22,770 nt of DNA from Desarmillaria ectypa (lineage: Eukaryota > Basidiomycota > Agaricomycetes > Agaricales > Physalacriaceae). Shown here one piece after another: positions 9,268 through 18,521 of the stretch. A program made the translations under genes and the position numbers. The stretch covers positions 1 through 22,770 of the forward strand of contig JAUDYN010000028.1 in NCBI GenBank assembly GCA_030407005.1, read 5' to 3'. The first letter of the stretch is position 1, and each line of letters begins with the position of its first letter. The notes below the pieces were generated by a model, which ran no database searches, was not told the origin of the DNA, and was given only the letters and a program-made list of their open reading frames with translations.

Positions 9268-10600
9268 TTTGATAAACTACTAGTCCAGAAGCCATGGGAC
9301 CATGCTATCAAACTAATTCCCAATGTAAAATCCACTCTAGACTGTAAAGTCTATCCTCTTAACTGAACTGAACAAGAGCAACTTGACTAATTCCTTAGTG
9401 AAAACCTGAACTTCAGCCAAATTCATCTCTCAAAATCCCCATTTGCCTCCCCATTCTTCTTTGTCAAAAAGAAAGATGGCTCCCTCTTCCCCATTCAGAA
9501 CTACTGAAAACTTAATGAAATGACCATTAAAAATTGGTACCCCCTCTCTCTTGATTTCAGAACTTATAGACAAACTATGCAGTACCAAATACTTCTCCAA
9601 GTTGAATGTCCAATGAGGGTATAACAATGTCTGAATCTGGGAAGGCAACAAGGAGAAAGCTGCTTTCTGCCTCCAACTGTTGGCTATTCTAGCCTACTGT
9701 TATGTTTTTCAGATTGACCAACTCACCAGCCCATATTCAAGTAGATGATGAAGACATATTCCATGATCTTATTGCTGAGGGCAAAGTGACTATCTATCTT
9801 GATAATATTCTCATCTTTACCAAAATCCTAGAGGAACACCAACAGATTGTTCAGTGAGTACTGCAATGATTATGGGAAAACAAACTTTTCCTTAAAGTCA
9901 AGAAATGTGAATTCAAGGTATTGGAAATAGAATACCTGGGAATCATCATCAGTAAAGATTCAATATGAATGGACCCCATCAAGGTCTCAGGAATAGCTGA
10001 ATGGCCAACCTCAACCAAGAAAAAGGAATTACAATCTTTTTTGGGGTTCACCAATTTTTATTGAAAATTCATATATGATTATTCCCAAATTATCCAACCT
10101 CTCACCAATTGACTGGGAATGCTGAGTGGAAGTGGAAAACAGCTCAGGAACAAGCATTTCTCTTGCTAAAGAAAACAGATGGTGATGGATGTAGTCCTCA
10201 CCATCCCCTCTGATGATGGGAAATTCTGGGTTGAGGCAGACACCAGTGAGGGAGCGTCAGTGCAGTCCTCAGTCAAAATCAGAATGATAAATAACAATCA
10301 GTCACATTTATGTCCAAAGCCTTGACCACAATAGAATGCAATTATGAGATCTATGACAAGGAACTCCTAGCCATCATGTTGGCTCTAGAAGAGTGGTGAC
10401 ATTATCTTATAGGCATTGAAGAGGAAATAGAGATCTAGACTAACTACCAGAATCTCCAATATTTTCAAAAACCTCAGAAGCTGAACTGATTGACAAGCCT
10501 GGTGGGTAACTGAACTTGCTGAATACCATTTCACTCTCCAGAATAAGCTCAGAACCACCAATAAGAAGGCAGATCTACTCAGCTGACAGGATGATCATGA
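9268..10600 (+). pseudogene. Element 1 pol: reverse transcriptase and RNase H remnant
   Basis: The ancestral protein copied element RNA into DNA and degraded the template. Readable landmarks in order are PWDHAIKL (about 9,297), [16 protein letters not shown] (about 9,433-9,480), GYNNV (9617-9631), the catalytic box YLDN (9795-9806), a degenerate thumb near 10,030, the RNase H start VEADTS (about 10,230) and [12 protein letters not shown] (about 10,340). The second Asp of the YLDD box has become Asn, so polymerase activity is lost. In the motif usually read as RWGYNN, Arg is now CAA and Trp is TGA (9611-9616). At least one frameshift lies between GYNNV and the YLDN box. The family call is firm; exact ends are not. 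Confidence 0.85.
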
Positions 10601-10829
10601 TCAGGGCAAGAAAGATAATGATAACACTATCATCCTACTACCTGAGCACTTTCATGCACTCATCATGCTCACCACTATCCAAGAACAGTCAAAGATCTGG
10701 AACATAATGTGACAAAGGGAGTTGTGGGACCATGGTATTGCTAACTCCATGGACCATGAACAAGGAATTACCCAGGACTATGAGATGCTATACTACAAGA
10801 GGCATATCTATATACCTAGAAGGAGTCTT

Positions 10830-12345
10830 TATCAGGTGAAATCATCACCCACAACCATGATAATATTATGGCTAGACATCCAGGGATAGCAAAAACCACA
10901 AAGCTGTCCTCCAAGACTATTGGTGGCCAAAATTAAAAAATGATGTAGAAAGGTATATCAAGGGATGTGAAACATGCCAACACACCAAGAATAGCACCCA
11001 GGCCAAGGCAGCACCCTTACACCCAAATGCAATCCCCATCAAGCCTGGACACACATCTCTGTTAACATAGTCACTGGACTCTCTATATCCATGGATATAA
11101 TGTCTTGTTGGTAATTGTGAATAGATTCTCCAAAATGATTATCCCCATTGCATGTTATGAAGAGCTTTTCACAGAAGGGTGGGCCTAAATTCTATAGGAT
11201 CATGTTTATGCTAAACATGGAATGCCCCAAGTCATTATTTCTGATTGCAGTCCTCAATTCATTTTAAATTTCATAAAGGACCTATACTAAATATTAAATA
11301 TCACATCAAATGCCTCCACCACTTACCACCTGCAGACTGATAGTCAAACTGAAGAGTCAATTAGGAGATCAAAAAGTACTTATAGATATTTGTCAATCAT
11401 TGACAGGATAATTGGAGCAACTGGTTATCACTTGCAGAATTCACCCACAACAACCAAATCCATTCTACCACTGGTAAGAGCCCATTCATGATCCTGTACA
11501 GATGAAATCCTTGACTTGTTCCCAATGTCACCTGAGACACCCTATTTGCAAATCCAACTATCATTGAATTCACAGAAACAATGGTGCAAGTACACAAAGA
11601 AGTGCACAAAGCCCTGGAAAAAGTGGCTGCTCAAATAAAGGAGCAGTACAACAAGAAGAAACACCCATATCATGAATACTCAATGAGAAGCAAGGTCTGG
11701 CTTGATATGAGCAACCTCCATCTCCCAAGACCAAAGAAGAAGCTAGATGACAAGGTGAACTGGCCCATTTGAAATTCTAGAAAGGATAGGACCTGCAGCA
11801 TACAAGTTAAAACTACCACACATTGGGAAGATTTCTCCCTGTTTTAATGAAAAGTTGCTGACTCCATATATTAACCCCAGCTTTCCTGCTGCCACTTCTG
11901 ACCTGTGATGGCCAGGAAGAGACAAGATTGAGGAAGCCTTAGACTCCTGAACTCGAAGAGTACAGGTGAAAAAAGGATAAACAATCATGAATAGTAATAG
12001 ACTATTTGGTCAAATGGAAGGGATAGACTTAGAACACAATTTCTGGGTAAGAAGAAACAGAAATAGAGAATGTGAGAGATGCAATTGCAGAATATAAGGA
12101 ACAAGTGCAACATACCTGAGGATTAATACTGCCCAAAATCATAATCCAAGAAAGGCAGTCAGGTTGAATTCTTGACCATGAATATTTAGAGGATATGGAA
12201 TATCACATATCTAATACAATGAAGAGATGGAGTCAAGAAATGAAAAAAAACCTGGATGAGAGCCATTGGAAGACCCTACTAGACCACTATAGGACCACCC
12301 AAGCAAATGCCCAATATGACTCTCCAGAAGAATCTTGACAGTCAG
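10830..12345 (+). pseudogene. Element 1 pol: integrase and chromodomain remnant
   Basis: The ancestral enzyme inserted the cDNA copy into chromosomes. The zinc-binding domain shows both His (THNHDNIMARHPG, about 10,840) and the CETC pair (about 10,970). The core shows HISVNIVTGL, where the first catalytic Asp is now Asn (11064-11066), then SDCSPQF with the second Asp kept (11243-11245), then a TDSQTE segment carrying the Glu but followed by a one-base deletion. A readable stretch at 11,581-11,772 covers the integrase C-terminal part ending in PKKKLDDK. The chromodomain, which binds histone tails and guides insertion, is seen as YLVKWKG (about 11,998-12,020). A tail with RWSQEMKKNLDESHWKTLL (about 12,220-12,280) follows. 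Confidence 0.85.
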
Positions 12346-12360
12346 GATAACTGTCTTAAT

Positions 12361-12370
12361 GAGGGGATAA
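12361..12370 (+). other. Polypurine tract of element 1
   Basis: GAGGGGATAA directly precedes TGTTAC, the start of an LTR. In LTR retrotransposons this site primes plus-strand DNA synthesis. Element 3 has the matching GAGGGTAA before TGTTATG. Confidence 0.75.
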
Positions 12371-12530
12371 TGTTACTATTTTGCCTCTTTGTTATTCTTA
12401 AATCTTATCTTATCCCATCTACATATCCATAGCAATCCCCAGATATATGGCTCCAAAACAACATGAGGACTGATTATTATACTCATGGTTCATGATAGTC
12501 ACTCACCCAACATGGGTTTCTCTTTGTTTT
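12371..12530 (+). repeat. Partial 3' LTR of element 1
   Basis: It begins TGTTACTATTTT right after the polypurine tract. Its first 50 bases resemble the LTR of element 3 (TGTTATGATTTTTCC, then TTATCTTAT), after which similarity is lost by eye. Compared with the LTR of element 3, about 415 bp, it appears truncated or rearranged near 12,530, where an unrelated open frame begins. The right end is uncertain. Confidence 0.5.
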
Positions 12531-12540
12531 CAATATAGAC

Positions 12541-12807
12541 TTAAAAGTGGAAGCACTCAGAGCTACTCTACAAGATGCCATGGGTGATAGAATATCTGAT
12601 GAGGAGGATCTATTTGACTTGGTACTAGATAATAAGTTAAGACACTTTCATTATGACACAATCTTTACATTCATATACAAACAAGAACTAAGAGCTATCC
12701 TAGAGTCCTTATCAGGAACAATCACATTTGGAGGGTGTATCTACAGAGTTACTCATCTGCCAATACTCAAATTCAGACTCAGAGCCTACCAGCTCATATT
12801 AAAATAA
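12541..12807 (+). pseudogene. Orphan open frame, perhaps from a Ty3/gypsy polyprotein linker
   Basis: The frame is open for about 89 codons with no ATG at its start (the first likely codon is GTG at 12547). It contains LFDLVLDNKL, which resembles LYDRVLDSKL in the linker before the element 2 protease (about 14,550-14,600). Both are preceded by acidic residues and followed by a helix-like stretch. This hints at a fragment of a related but different element, jammed between the LTR of element 1 and the gag of element 2. The match is only about ten residues, so it may be chance. From 12,808 to 13,028 nothing is readable. Confidence 0.3.
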
Positions 12808-13028
12808 CCTAGTAATACACTGTATCTGGTCTGTAGAGCCAGAAAAACCAAGTCTGCCTCCTTCATCAAGTTTCCTATCACTAGACAGAACATATCATTG
12901 GGCTAGGAATAGAAGGATCCATTTACATTTCAATATGATGCATCAACTATAACTATCTATTAGAGACTCTGGCAGAGCCCCAAGCTAGGGGTGGAAAGAA
13001 GATCAAGACTCAATAATCCTATCCATCT

Positions 13029-14100
13029 ACTTTGACAAGGTATAGCAGACATATAAAGCCATCAGACAGCAAGCATATTGGGATTTCATCCAGGCATCAA
13101 TTCTATATACAGATCCAATCCAAGCAAATCTATAATGAAAGTCATCTAAAGCCATGCCAGCTAACATGACTGCAGAAAATTGGGCTGCTTTTAAATCTCA
13201 AATATACAAGTTCTACCTGAAGTCTAATGAGACCCACCACTACATGCTCACTCACCTAAAAGAAGTGGCTAGAATGTTGAGGATCTCACCTATAGCATCA
13301 TTAGATGAATTTGGCCACTTCAACAGATACATTTAAAGCATTAGACTAGATCCTACTACAAGAACCAACCCACTCATGTCAGCACATGAATATGCTAGGG
13401 CATACATATCTGCTATTCATCCAGGGTTAAGGATGTTGATTGACCAGTGATTGGCTGTAATATTCCCTAATGAGGATCTGGCATAACCCTTCCCTATGAA
13501 AGAGGTCTGGAAGGCTGCCAAGTATGTGCTGGAAAGCTATAGATCCCCTTATGTCAATCCTGCTCCAATATATGCACTATATGCACCTCAAGCAATGCTA
13601 CTGCCTTACTCTATACAAGGTCAGCAAGCAGCTCCTGCTCCAACTTATGGATAATCTCCAGTAGCACCTGGGGGAAACATAGTAGAAATGATAGATGCTT
13701 TGCAACAGGCATCTGCTATGAGTCTGTGACTTACCTTCTACAATCCATATGAGTATACACCCTATGGGCAGCCAATTCCCATAATGCCAGGCCAAGCAGC
13801 CATACTAACCACTCTGCAATAAGCTGCTCCATCTGTTAAAATAGAGTCCATGCAAGAAAGATTACTGGCCACTATCCAGAAGCTTGCAGACAAAGGAGGA
13901 TCCAGCAGCAATAACAGGAAGTGCAGATATGATAGATGTGAAGCAGATTACAGGTATTGCACTGCCAGAAAAGCAGATACTGAAAGCAGTCTTATCAAGT
14001 GGGACTACAATAAATAGAGGCTAACTATGCCAGATGGTTCTGACCTACTCAAGGGGTCAGGATTACTCAAGGTGCAGATCAACAAATAACATAAAGAGCA
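13029..14100 (+). pseudogene. Element 2 gag remnant
   Basis: The ancestral Gag formed the particle that packages element RNA. The core reads as helical sequence from about 13,050, with ENWAAFKSQIYKFY (about 13,178-13,220), a long open piece at 13,154-13,336, an IHPGL segment (about 13,415) and KEVWKAAKYVLESY (about 13,500-13,540), the usual end of this Gag type. A Pro/Gln/Ala-rich linker follows (13,560-13,800). A degraded zinc knuckle (CRYDRC...C, about 13,922-13,965) has altered Cys spacing, and a PDGSDLLKGSGLLKVQI segment (about 14,030-14,080) closes it. At least eight stops interrupt the frame. The start is not defined. Confidence 0.75.
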
Positions 14101-14179
14101 TAAGAAATCTGCTTCCATCAATATGATATCCATGCAAGCCATGGGAACCACTGGAATTATAGCCTTCCCAGATAATAAG

Positions 14180-15200
14180 CTTGTATGAGAAGCATGTGGA
14201 AATTCAAGCTGCTCAACTTATAGCATATGTAGAGAGTCAGCAAGAGGAGAAAGAGGAAGAAGAAGACCCCACTATCAAGATCCTTAAGCAGATGCTTCAG
14301 GAGTCAATCAAAGCAAAGAAGGATGCTAAAGTGCAAGGAAGAAAACAAGAATGACCATTCAAGAAGATTGAAGTTGTGATCTCATCCACTGGAAAAAATC
14401 AGCCATCTGTTTCAATGCCCATTCAACCTGAGCCAGTAGCTGAGGGAAACATGAAGACACAGGATCCACCCACTAAAGCCAAAGAACAGCAAGTGAAAAC
14501 AAAGAAGGATCCACATCAATACAAGTATGCAGCTCCCATCCTTCAGCCTGATACAATGGATGAACTCTATGACAGAGTACTAGACTCTAAGCTTGAAGTA
14601 TCCATAAATGAGTTATGCAGAGAGAGCCTAGCAATATGCTACCAGCTGAAAGAAGCCCTTACCAACTGCACAGTATCTGTAGAGACACTGAAAGGCATAG
14701 GGGCAGCCATTGTTGGCCAAGATTTGCTGATCATAATGACCTTACAAAAGATGACATGCACATATAGTTGTAGCAGATAAAGTGGCTGGGTTATGAGCCT
14801 TAACTCCAGTTATTAATAGCTTGCATGAAGTGGAAGCAGTGCTAGATAAAGGCTCTCAAGTGATAGCTATGTCCACAGAAGTATGGGAAAAATACAGACT
14901 GTCATTGGACTCATCTGTCAAGATTTTCCTGACTAGTCCCAATGGCAAGACAGGATGGTCTCTAGGCTTATACAGAGATGTACCCTTCAACTTCAAAGGG
15001 TTAGAAGTCCACTTTCAAGTACATGTTGTGAAACATGCTATGTACAACATTCTTCTAGAAAACTCTTCAGTATTCTATGTGAATCAAAAATCAATAATAG
15101 GGCCAATGGTGATCAGATCCTAATGCTTCAAAACCCCAACACAGAGTTAGAAGTTGTTATACACACACATGAAAGGTCACCTACTCTTCTCATAGACTAG
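14180..15200 (+). pseudogene. Element 2 linker and aspartic protease remnant
   Basis: An acidic, Lys-rich linker (14,190-14,560) leads to the segment PHQYKYAAPILQPD (about 14,510-14,550), found before the protease in related basidiomycete elements. The protease, which cut the polyprotein into its parts, is readable from 14,821 to about 15,065. The active site is LDKGSQ with the catalytic Asp present (14845-14847) but Lys where Ser or Thr is expected, so it is probably inactive. The flap side is seen as NGKTGWSLGL and the end as MYNILL. A frameshift near 14,780 and another near 15,065 break it, and the frame then continues as NPNTELEVVIHTHERSP to about 15,200. Confidence 0.75.
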
Positions 15201-15239
15201 AGGATATTTGAGTTTGAATCCACATATACATAAGCCATA

Positions 15240-15760
15240 TCTGTCTGATGATATATCTGAAAAGTTTCCTTAAACAAGGACCTAGTCTCTGAATAAGGGG
15301 AATTTGGACTCTTTATTATAGTCAAACAATTACTATCAGATTACTTGCATCAGATACATTCACTCTTGACAGCAGCTAAAGGCTCAACCAATAACATAGA
15401 TGTTATATCTATCTCTGGATATACTATAGCTGTATCCACTATAACAAATGATCAAGTGCAGCACATAAATGGCCTTGATCAATCCTAGCCTTATATTAGT
15501 AAGACTAGAGAAATAGCTTGTCATCAACTTGATACCTCTCTGGTCACTAGAACTGACTTCATTTCTGCTCAAGCAGATTATGCTGTAACAGATAACAGCC
15601 TTTCCAATTCTATCAACCCTACTCAGTTTCATTCTATGTCAGTTCTTCAGTATATTGATCACTCTCACAAGCTCTTATTTATAGACCTATTCAGAGCAGA
15701 CAGTACACACAGCAAACCTTCTTCCTTCAAACCTACTGGCATATTTGAGGTGACTCACTC
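15240..15760 (+). other. Element 2 protease-to-RT spacer
   Basis: Broken coding sequence, poorly conserved, sits between the protease and the RT. Short readable runs carry many Ser and Thr residues, as this linker usually does. No catalytic motif is present. Confidence 0.5.
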
Positions 15761-17000
15761 TAAGTCCAAGAAGAAGAAATATAAGAAGGTTGAAAACTGT
15801 GTAAAACCTGTATCCATGACACTGCCTGAAGAGTTTTGAATCATACAAGAGATCACTAAAGACCCACTAGTGGATATTCCAATCCTATCTACCAATCTGC
15901 CTGAATTTTATCTGGTCAGATACTATACTCAAGAAAACCACAACATAATAGAAGAAAATCACTCAGGGAACTTCCTATGGCCAGAAGAGTAGAAACTCAT
16001 GCATCACCTCATGATGCTGCAAGAGAGCAGATTCACATGGGATGAGTTGCAGAAGAAAATTCAGAGAAGATTTCTTTCACTCAGTGACTATTCCAGTCAT
16101 AGAGCATATTCCTTGAGTATACAAAAAATATTCCTATTCCTCCAGGCCTATATCATAAAGTCATAGCCATTGTCAAAGACAAGATAGATTCTGGAATATA
16201 TGAGCCTTTTAGTTCTTCATACTGATCCAAGTAGTTTATAGTATTCAAGAAAGATAGACACTCATTACAAATTGTATACAATCTTCAACTGCTCAATGCA
16301 GTGACTGTCCACAACTCAGAAGTCCCTCTGCTCATAGAACAGCTAGTGGAGATATTTGGTGGACACACTTGCTATAGAGTATTTAATCTCTTTGTGGCTT
16401 TTAACTAAAGGTTACTTTCTGTTAAGAGTTGAGACCTGACTACTTTTCAGACACCACTCAGTACCTTTCATCTAACCATGCTCCTGATAGGCTAGACCAA
16501 TTTAATGTAAGTACTTCAAGGAGATATAACATATATGCTGCAAGAAGAAATCCTAGATGTAACAATTTCTTTTGTTGATGACACTGGGATCAAAGGACCA
16601 GAAAGCAACTAAGAGACAGAGTGGACAGTGGATATGAAACAATCCTGAGAAATTCTAAGATCTGCCATTTCATATAGAAACATTTTTAAAATCTCAATCA
16701 GGTTGTATAGTAGATAAAGTATGTTAGTTGTACTTGGTCAGGAAAGAAGGCCTATCTCTGTGTTTCTGAAGCAATCATAGTTGGACACAAGTGTACCTAT
16801 AAAGGGAGAGTACCTGAGGATGGAAAAGTTGACAAAATCAAGAATTAGAAGCCATGTCAGGACTTGATAGACATCCACTCATTTTTTGAAACTGCTGAAA
16901 TTCTATGAATTTATATCCACAGCTACAGCTTGCTTGCATGACCACTAGTCAACCTCACCCACAAAGGGGTTGAGTTCTACTGAGGTCTGATCAGAATACT
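15760..17000 (+). pseudogene. Element 2 reverse transcriptase remnant
   Basis: Lead-in LPEEF (15,823-15,837) ends an open run from 15,636. Then come LWPEE (about 15,975) and a badly broken fingers region (16,100-16,450), where frames switch several times. The catalytic box FVDDTGIKGP (16571-16600) is intact. It is followed by GYETIL (about 16,630), the connection segment VGHKCTYKGRVPEDGKVDKI (about 16,780-16,840) and HKGVEFY (about 16,960). FVDD with a following KGP is, from memory, characteristic of one Agaricomycete Ty3/gypsy group. The two catalytic Asp residues at 16577-16582 survive, yet the upstream half could not be translated as one protein. Confidence 0.8.
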
Positions 17001-17029
17001 GTTCAAGAAGCCTTGAAGAATGTAATTAT

Positions 17030-17877
17030 TAAGTCACTCACTCTTCATCCTATAGACTATAAATTGGATGCTCCTATTATTCTAGCAGTTGATACAAGCT
17101 CTCAAGCAGTCAGATATACTATTTTCCAACAAGACCTATAAAATATAAAATAAAGATATGTCTCACTTTGATTCAATACCATTTAATAACACAGAGTCTA
17201 AATATAGCTAACCCAAGCTTGAACTCTATGGCCTATACAGGGCATTGAAGGAGGCTGCTATATGGATAATTGGAGTCAAAAACTTAGTGGTTGAAGTCAA
17301 CACTATAGCCATCAAGAGAATGGTCAATAATCTAGATATAAATCCAAGTGCAGTGATCAATCAGTGAGTAGCAAGCATACTTCTATTTGATTTCAAGCTT
17401 GTGCATACCTCTGGGACAAAACATAGTGTGGATGGTTTATCCAGATGCCATCTGCAATCTGGGAAAGAGCCTGCAGAAGAACCTGATTCAGAATGGGTGG
17501 ATAACATGTATGGGTTTATCCATATCATCAATCCACTCATGAAGGAGTGTGCATTCAGTCAGAAGATACTATCTCCAATGCACATATTAGCTACAAGACA
17601 AGGAGATGGGAAGAAACAAACCATCCATCTGCTGGCAGCAGATCCCTTTTCAGAAAATTTAGAGATAGAAATTCCAAGGAGTGCAAAGGCCAAATTCAAT
17701 GATGCAAGAATTGACCTAGTCTGTGCATTCCTAGCAGATTTTCAAGTATCTGCTACAATGATAGAGGATCAAAAACAAACATTCCTCAACTACACATCAG
17801 GATTTTTCCTATCAAATGGAAAACTGTGGAAGAGAGACAACAGTGGAGAACACAAGCTGGTTATACTGCCAGAATGA
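17030..17877 (+). pseudogene. Element 2 RNase H and downstream linker remnant
   Basis: RNase H begins with ILAVDTSSQAV; its first Asp is at 17091-17093. Next are KLELYGLYRAL (about 17,215) with the catalytic Glu, and VVEVNTIAI, where an expected Asp is Asn (17299-17301), and LLFDFKLVHTSG (about 17,384-17,420). From 17,368 the frame is open without a break to the TGA at 17875-17877, 169 codons including the end of RNase H (DGLSRCH) and the acidic linker to integrase. The upstream stop at 17,365 sits where this family usually has Arg. This is the longest uninterrupted coding stretch of the window; it has no natural start. Confidence 0.8.
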
Positions 17878-18096
17878 CAGTATCAACTGCTGCAGATAGC
17901 ACACGATGAGCTCAGACACAAAGGTGTCTATTTAGTATGAGCACACCTATTGAAGAGATACTGGTGGCCTCAATTGCTAGATAATGTTAAGTGGTTCATC
18001 AAGACTTGCCACATGTATCAAATCTGCCAGATAAGCAAATGGCATATACTGCCTATAATGGCTTTATTAGACCCAAACTTCACATGATCCTGGGAG
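17878..18096 (+). pseudogene. Element 2 integrase zinc-finger remnant, truncated
   Basis: This is the N-terminal HHCC domain of the integrase. AHDELRHKG gives the two His and YWWPQLLDNVKWF follows. The CxxC pair reads CHMY, so the second Cys is lost to Tyr. A TGA breaks the frame at 17938-17940 in a position that is usually Arg. Coding similarity ends close to 18,085-18,096, before any catalytic Asp, where the TG end of the element 3 LTR begins. The missing core should lie beyond element 3 if the insertion reading is right. Confidence 0.75.
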
Positions 18097-18511
18097 TGTA
18101 TTATATCTCAAGGCTGTCTCATATTCAGACAGTCACCTTTAAGATCAACATCTAATGCTCTTTGAACCTGATAAAGAAGGACTGAGAACTTTAGTCAAGC
18201 TCTAAGAGTGGAGTATCAGTATAGATAAACATTAACTTGAAGCTGAGGAATATACAATGAGAGCTATTTTACTTATATATGAAAACTATATAGCTAATAA
18301 TAAGTCTGTCAATGACTAGTCTATGCATGAAACAATAAGAAATGTCCATTGAGCAAGTGACCATTGCAAACTATAATACAAGGGCAAGAATTGTTCAATA
18401 AGGGTGTAACAACAGTGCTGTGGGAATACTGTGATTGATAAGATATGTGATAGGCACTAGGAATAAGATAGATGCCTAAAATAAGATAAGATAAATGGAA
18501 AAATCATAACA
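18097..18511 (-). repeat. 3' LTR of element 3
   Basis: On the minus strand it begins TGTTATGATTTTTCC immediately after the polypurine tract and ends near ATATAATACA, giving the TG...CA ends of an LTR over about 415 bp. A TATA-like ATATATAAG lies near 18,275. No protein is readable within it. The left end at 18,097 was chosen because it is the first TG that borders the integrase of element 2; it is not proven without the second LTR. A 5-bp target duplication GGGAG (18092-18096) is predicted. Confidence 0.6.
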
Positions 18512-18521
18512 TTACCCTCTT
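18512..18521 (-). other. Polypurine tract of element 3
   Basis: On the minus strand AAGAGGGTAA directly precedes the LTR start TGTTATG. It matches GAGGGGATAA in element 1. Confidence 0.75.

Larger units (their letters stand above)
9268..12530 (+). mobile_element. Element 1: 5'-truncated Ty3/gypsy chromovirus
   Basis: Pol domains occur in Ty3/gypsy order: reverse transcriptase, RNase H, integrase, chromodomain and a conserved C-terminal tail. They are followed by a polypurine tract (12361-12370) and the start of a 3' LTR (12371). Gag and protease are missing; recognisable sequence begins abruptly with a PWDHAIKL motif that marks the start of the RT region. There are dozens of in-frame stops, many at former Arg codons, plus frameshifts. 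It belongs to the same family as element 3, which lies in the opposite orientation. No 5' LTR was found. Confidence 0.85.
13029..18096 (+). mobile_element. Element 2: Ty3/gypsy gag-pol, 3'-interrupted
   Basis: Gag, linker, aspartic protease, reverse transcriptase with an FVDD box, RNase H and the integrase zinc finger appear in Ty3/gypsy order on the plus strand. The sequence then stops being integrase near 18,090, where the LTR of element 3 begins. The integrase core and 3' LTR are absent from the window. No 5' LTR is recognisable upstream of gag. This lineage differs from elements 1 and 3: it has FVDD instead of YLDD and a long linker between protease and RT. Stops are frequent, but several domains stay open for 100 codons or more. 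Confidence 0.85.

Noticed and set aside
9430..11988. Minus-strand frames at 9430-9651, 9851-10054, 11397-11609 and 11743-11988
   Set aside because: They are antisense to RT, integrase and chromodomain-proximal sequence of element 1.
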